Source of the DNA: Ancylostoma caninum
Taxonomy: Eukaryota > Nematoda > Chromadorea > Rhabditida > Ancylostomatidae
Assembly: GCA_037903475.1 (NCBI GenBank)
Contig: JBAJFG010000019.1
Location: 8,183,001 to 8,247,000, forward strand
DNA length: 64,000 nt
Direction: 5' to 3'
A program made the translations under genes and the position numbers. Shown here one piece after another: positions 61,347 through 64,000 of this stretch (position 1 is its first letter; each line of letters starts with the position of its first letter). Below the pieces are notes generated by a model that saw only the letters and a list, made by a program, of their open reading frames with translations, was not told the DNA's origin and made no database searches.

Positions 61347-61777
61347 CCCCCACATTCCCGCGGATCCGCAGTAGAACTGATAAAATACGTCAGAAAAATG
61401 AGCTTAAACGCACCAAGCGTATCGATACGTATGGCCTAGTGGATAAGAAGACGGAATTTCAAGCATGCCTTCGAGCAGTAAGGTTCAAATCAAGTGGTGT
61501 AGAAATGGTAAGAGGACAAAGTGGGAAGCCACAGGAGATTTAAATTTCCCTTTCTTGGTTAGGCACGAACAGATTTAAATGCTACCTTAGCAGAGCTGTC
61601 GCATGCAACATCCTACCAGGTAATGTTTCTTTCGCTACACATTCACCGCAGTGGATCCGCACATGCCTTCAGTAGATCCGCACTATTCTCGCGGTGGATT
61701 CGCACATGCCCGGACATGGTGGACAACTGACTACCCACCTCGGGCGAAACGCGGATCCACCACGGGCAGAAATTTCG
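61347..61777 (+). repeat. SINE-like element copy B with tRNA-type promoter boxes
   Basis: An uninterrupted relative of the 12024-13820 element, inverted relative to it. TGGCCTAGTGG (61432-61442) fits the pol III A box and GGTTCAAATCA (61482-61492) the B box, 50 bases apart as in a tRNA. Stems do not form well, so it is tRNA-derived and not a tRNA gene. The right side carries GGATCC-centred units (GTGGATCCGCACATGCC). Confidence 0.6.
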
Positions 61778-62306
61778 GAGTAGATCCTAAAATAACAAGA
61801 AACCTAGTTTTTAAGAAAAGTAACGTTGGTGCCACCAAGGAGTTCAGAGGTTGGATTTCAGAAGAAAATGAGGAGGATTTGGTGATGCAGATGTAGAGAG
61901 CTGAGATAGGGAACTGAACATCGTGAGCTACTACGGAATATTTCATAGTAATTCTGAGAGACGGCTTATTCTTGTTGCAACTGCTACTAATACCCACAAA
62001 CATTTCAGAGGATCCGCCATATATTTAATGAAATTAAAAATATGCTCCGAAAACTCTCGGAGTATACCTTGTTTTACATTGACGGTGCTGAGGCACATCA
62101 ACAGAGTGTTATGGAAATGCAGTTCAAAAAAAAAGAAGCGGGAATGCATCAAATGGAGGAAAGAAAATTGGCTGTAAGGATGAAGAATTCCATACTAGTG
62201 GAAGTGCGGCGATGAATATGGAAAAGATTCCTCAAATACCAGAGCAGAGAAGTAGAAGGAAATCGGAAAAATTTAGTGGAAACTGAAAACTTTCTGTCAG
62301 TTCTAC
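61778..62306. other. Spacer downstream of candidate first exon
   Basis: Would contain later exons of the minus-strand gene starting at 62499; acceptors CATCCTTACAG and AGTTTTCAG are present on that strand but the frames were not resolved. Confidence 0.3.
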
Positions 62307-62499
62307 CTGTTGCTGGGCAAATGTTGTTATTCTCCGTCGAAGAGAAAAATGAAATCGGTTCAACAGCTAATCCTGGGATTACAGCAACCTCTTTCAGAGA
62401 GGCCAAAGATGCATCACCCCAAAACAACAAAGTGCCACGATTTTTGAAGCGATAACGACCAGGGGAGTTTGCACTCTTATCGGGTGCAGACGCCTCCAT
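62307..62499 (-). CDS. Probable first coding exon, unknown protein
   Basis: An ATG at 62499 opens 64 codons to a CAACAG/GTAGAA donor at 62307 (phase 1). The peptide starts MEASAPDKSANSPGRYRFKN, then GTLLFWGDASLASLKE and ends ICPAT. There is no signal peptide, so the product is probably intracellular. I do not recognise the family and did not resolve the downstream exons. The clean ATG-to-donor structure is the only support. Confidence 0.35.
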
Positions 62500-62886
62500 T
62501 GTTGAAGTTTTGCAGTTTTAGTGGTGGTTTTTTTCTCTGGGTCTATTCATGTCAACGCGTTATCATGTCTTCATTCATTTTCAATTGGTTCAAATAGAAA
62601 TGAGAAGAATTCGAGAAAAAAAAAGTTGCCAGGTTCTTCGTCTTTTCATAGAGTTCTCACTACATAGTTTATTTGCGTTTTGGAAATAAATTGATGAAAA
62701 GGACAAGTAGTACTTATCACAATTAATGCAATCAGTGGGAATTAGTGAAAGTAGGTAACATAGGTGAGTTCAGTGTTTACTCACTGGCAACTAGCACTTT
62801 TTATAGAAACAATTGAGGTAAAGTGGTGAAGGCAGTAAGGGGATGAACATATATGTATATGGGTTTAAATTTGAGTTCTTACTCTT

Positions 62887-63128
62887 ATAACTGTACAGGA
62901 CGAACGCAGCCCGAACGGCGTAATGGTTCGAGTAGAAACTCTAGCAGCAACGGTTCCCAGTTGCTGCCATCCTTCCCTCAATTGCTGCCATCTCTCAACA
63001 ATTGCTGCTAAGGGGACGAAAGCTTGAGCAGAAATCGGGTGGCGGATGGCAGCAACTGTGAACCGTTGCTGCTAGAGTTTCTACTCGAACCATTACGCCG
63101 TTCGGGCTGCGTTCGTGCTGCAAAGTTC
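62887..63128. mobile_element. Palindromic MITE, copy 2 (GAACGCAGCCCGAACGG ends)
   Basis: GAACGCAGCCCGAACGGCGT at 62902 is exactly mirrored near 63112, and the arms pair on through CGAGTAGAAACTCTAGCAGC. Better preserved than copy 1 at 10315. The interior is made of GTTGCTGCCAT-type repeats. Confidence 0.75.
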
Positions 63129-63152
63129 TCAGAGTAGGAACACACTCCCTAG

Positions 63153-63435
63153 CTGTGGCGGATCAGAAAGTTCGCAGGAGGGAGGGAGTCGTAGGAAAAA
63201 TATGGGCTCTCCGCCGCTTCGGGGAACCGGACGGAAAAAAAATAAAATTTTTGATTTAAATATGTATTGAATAGTTAGTAACAAATGCTGAAAATAACAA
63301 TCGAAATAAGCAATCGAAAATGAAGTTGCGCAAGATTTTCGTTTATTTTACAAAGTAATTTCGAAAATTCGGCGACCCGTTCTCGCGGTTGAGGAGCGCC
63401 TCCTCCCCCCCTCCCCCTCCCTGCGTCCGCCACTG
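63153..63435 (-). mobile_element. hAT-like MITE, copy g (283 bp)
   Basis: CTGTGGCGGATCAGAAAG at the left and CTGCGTCCGCCACTG at the right. Flanks CTCCCTAG (63145-63152) and CTCCCTAC (63436-63443) match at 7 of 8. Same orientation as copies a, c and d. Confidence 0.85.
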
Positions 63436-64000
63436 CTCCCTACTTATTTCGAAGGTCTGGCGAGATGGTGTAGAAGTTCTGACGTCAGGAGGAAGCAAAT
63501 ACTCAAACGCTGGGGATGAACAAAGAGTGTTTCTTGAGAAAATCCTCCTAAAATGATTGCTGAAAGGTTCTAATCAACAAAACCTACTAGTAACACTTGG
63601 AGTACACATGTTGCGACACTGTACCTTACAGTACTCATAGCTATTTTTCGACAGAGTATGAAAATAACTATAGTTAATCGCCAGGATCCATTTGAACTAC
63701 TTGGGTCAGCAGACTATTTCTGGAATTATAAAGCTATCATCAAAACAACAACAATTCACAGGAAAAGCCGATTTTCCGAGGAACGCCTTAGGAATGCAAC
63801 GTTAGCAAAGAAGACACGCCACAGAGTTATCTTTACTGTGAAAAACAAGATGTAACAATTTCTCATATCCTACCAGAAAATTTCCATTGAATAACGTGTT
63901 AGTATGGGAGGAATTGTGCAAAAACGGATGAGGCGAAAAGTTCGCGGCGAGATGGCTATTCCTGAAAGCCAAATGCTAGTTGCATAGTACATCACAAACT
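63436..64000. other. Window end, nothing supported
   Basis: A plus-strand frame at 63658-63855 has no homology or splice support. Confidence 0.4.

Noticed and set aside
61425..61500. tRNA gene
   Set aside because: A and B boxes are present but acceptor and T stems do not pair, so it is tRNA-derived repeat sequence.

Overview
The window looks like nuclear DNA of a nematode, probably a strongylid-type parasitic worm. That is an inference from three things: a split gene with short GT-AG introns and TTTCAG-type acceptors that encodes an ephrin with the nematode-style ITTSSG / GLC / NMRM block; a splice acceptor one base before its ATG, as expected for spliced-leader addition; and a dense load of mariner, hAT-like, CR1-like and Penelope-like remnants. 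There are no bacterial operons, rRNA genes or CRISPR arrays, and no complete tRNA gene. Most long open frames here are chance: by a rough stop-frequency estimate, frames near 100 codons are expected dozens of times in 64 kb of six-frame sequence. Only the ephrin is called with high confidence.

Layout. 1-5 kb: Penelope-like endonuclease tail, an 892-bp element with 24-bp inverted ends, and two small foldback repeats. 5-9 kb: an element with 22-bp tandem arms and two hAT-like MITEs. 9.3-10.1 kb: a vWA-like fragment on the minus strand. 10.3-14.3 kb: a stack of repeats, namely a palindromic MITE, an element with 43-bp palindromic tandem arms, a tRNA-headed (SINE-like) element interrupted by a 1142-bp inverted-repeat transposon, and another hAT-like MITE. 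15.6-22.2 kb: the ephrin gene, minus strand, seven exons; its introns carry a nested mariner pair, a Tc1/mariner MITE, a CR1-type LINE fragment and a strong hairpin. 22.2-36 kb: AT-rich spacer, a dead mariner copy, a 276-bp foldback and two TTCA/TGAA arrays in opposite orientation. 36-50 kb: more MITEs, a tandem-repeat element with a CAAAC tail, and two low-confidence multi-exon gene models (45.3-46.2 and 48.4-49.4 kb, plus strand). 50-64 kb: further repeats, a second tandem-arm element at 57-58.8 kb, the second SINE-like copy, a probable first coding exon at 62.3-62.5 kb (minus) and the seventh hAT-like MITE.

Main messages. (1) An ephrin whose introns absorbed several transposons without breaking the reading frame, and whose model lacks the usual hydrophobic GPI tail. 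(2) Four unrelated elements share one architecture: arms of short, partly palindromic tandem units in the same orientation around a unique core. (3) A transposon insertion that can be dated relative to its host repeat, because the uninterrupted paralogous site is present 48 kb away and the 8-bp duplication is exact. (4) A seven-member hAT-like MITE family whose best copies have 8-bp target duplications.
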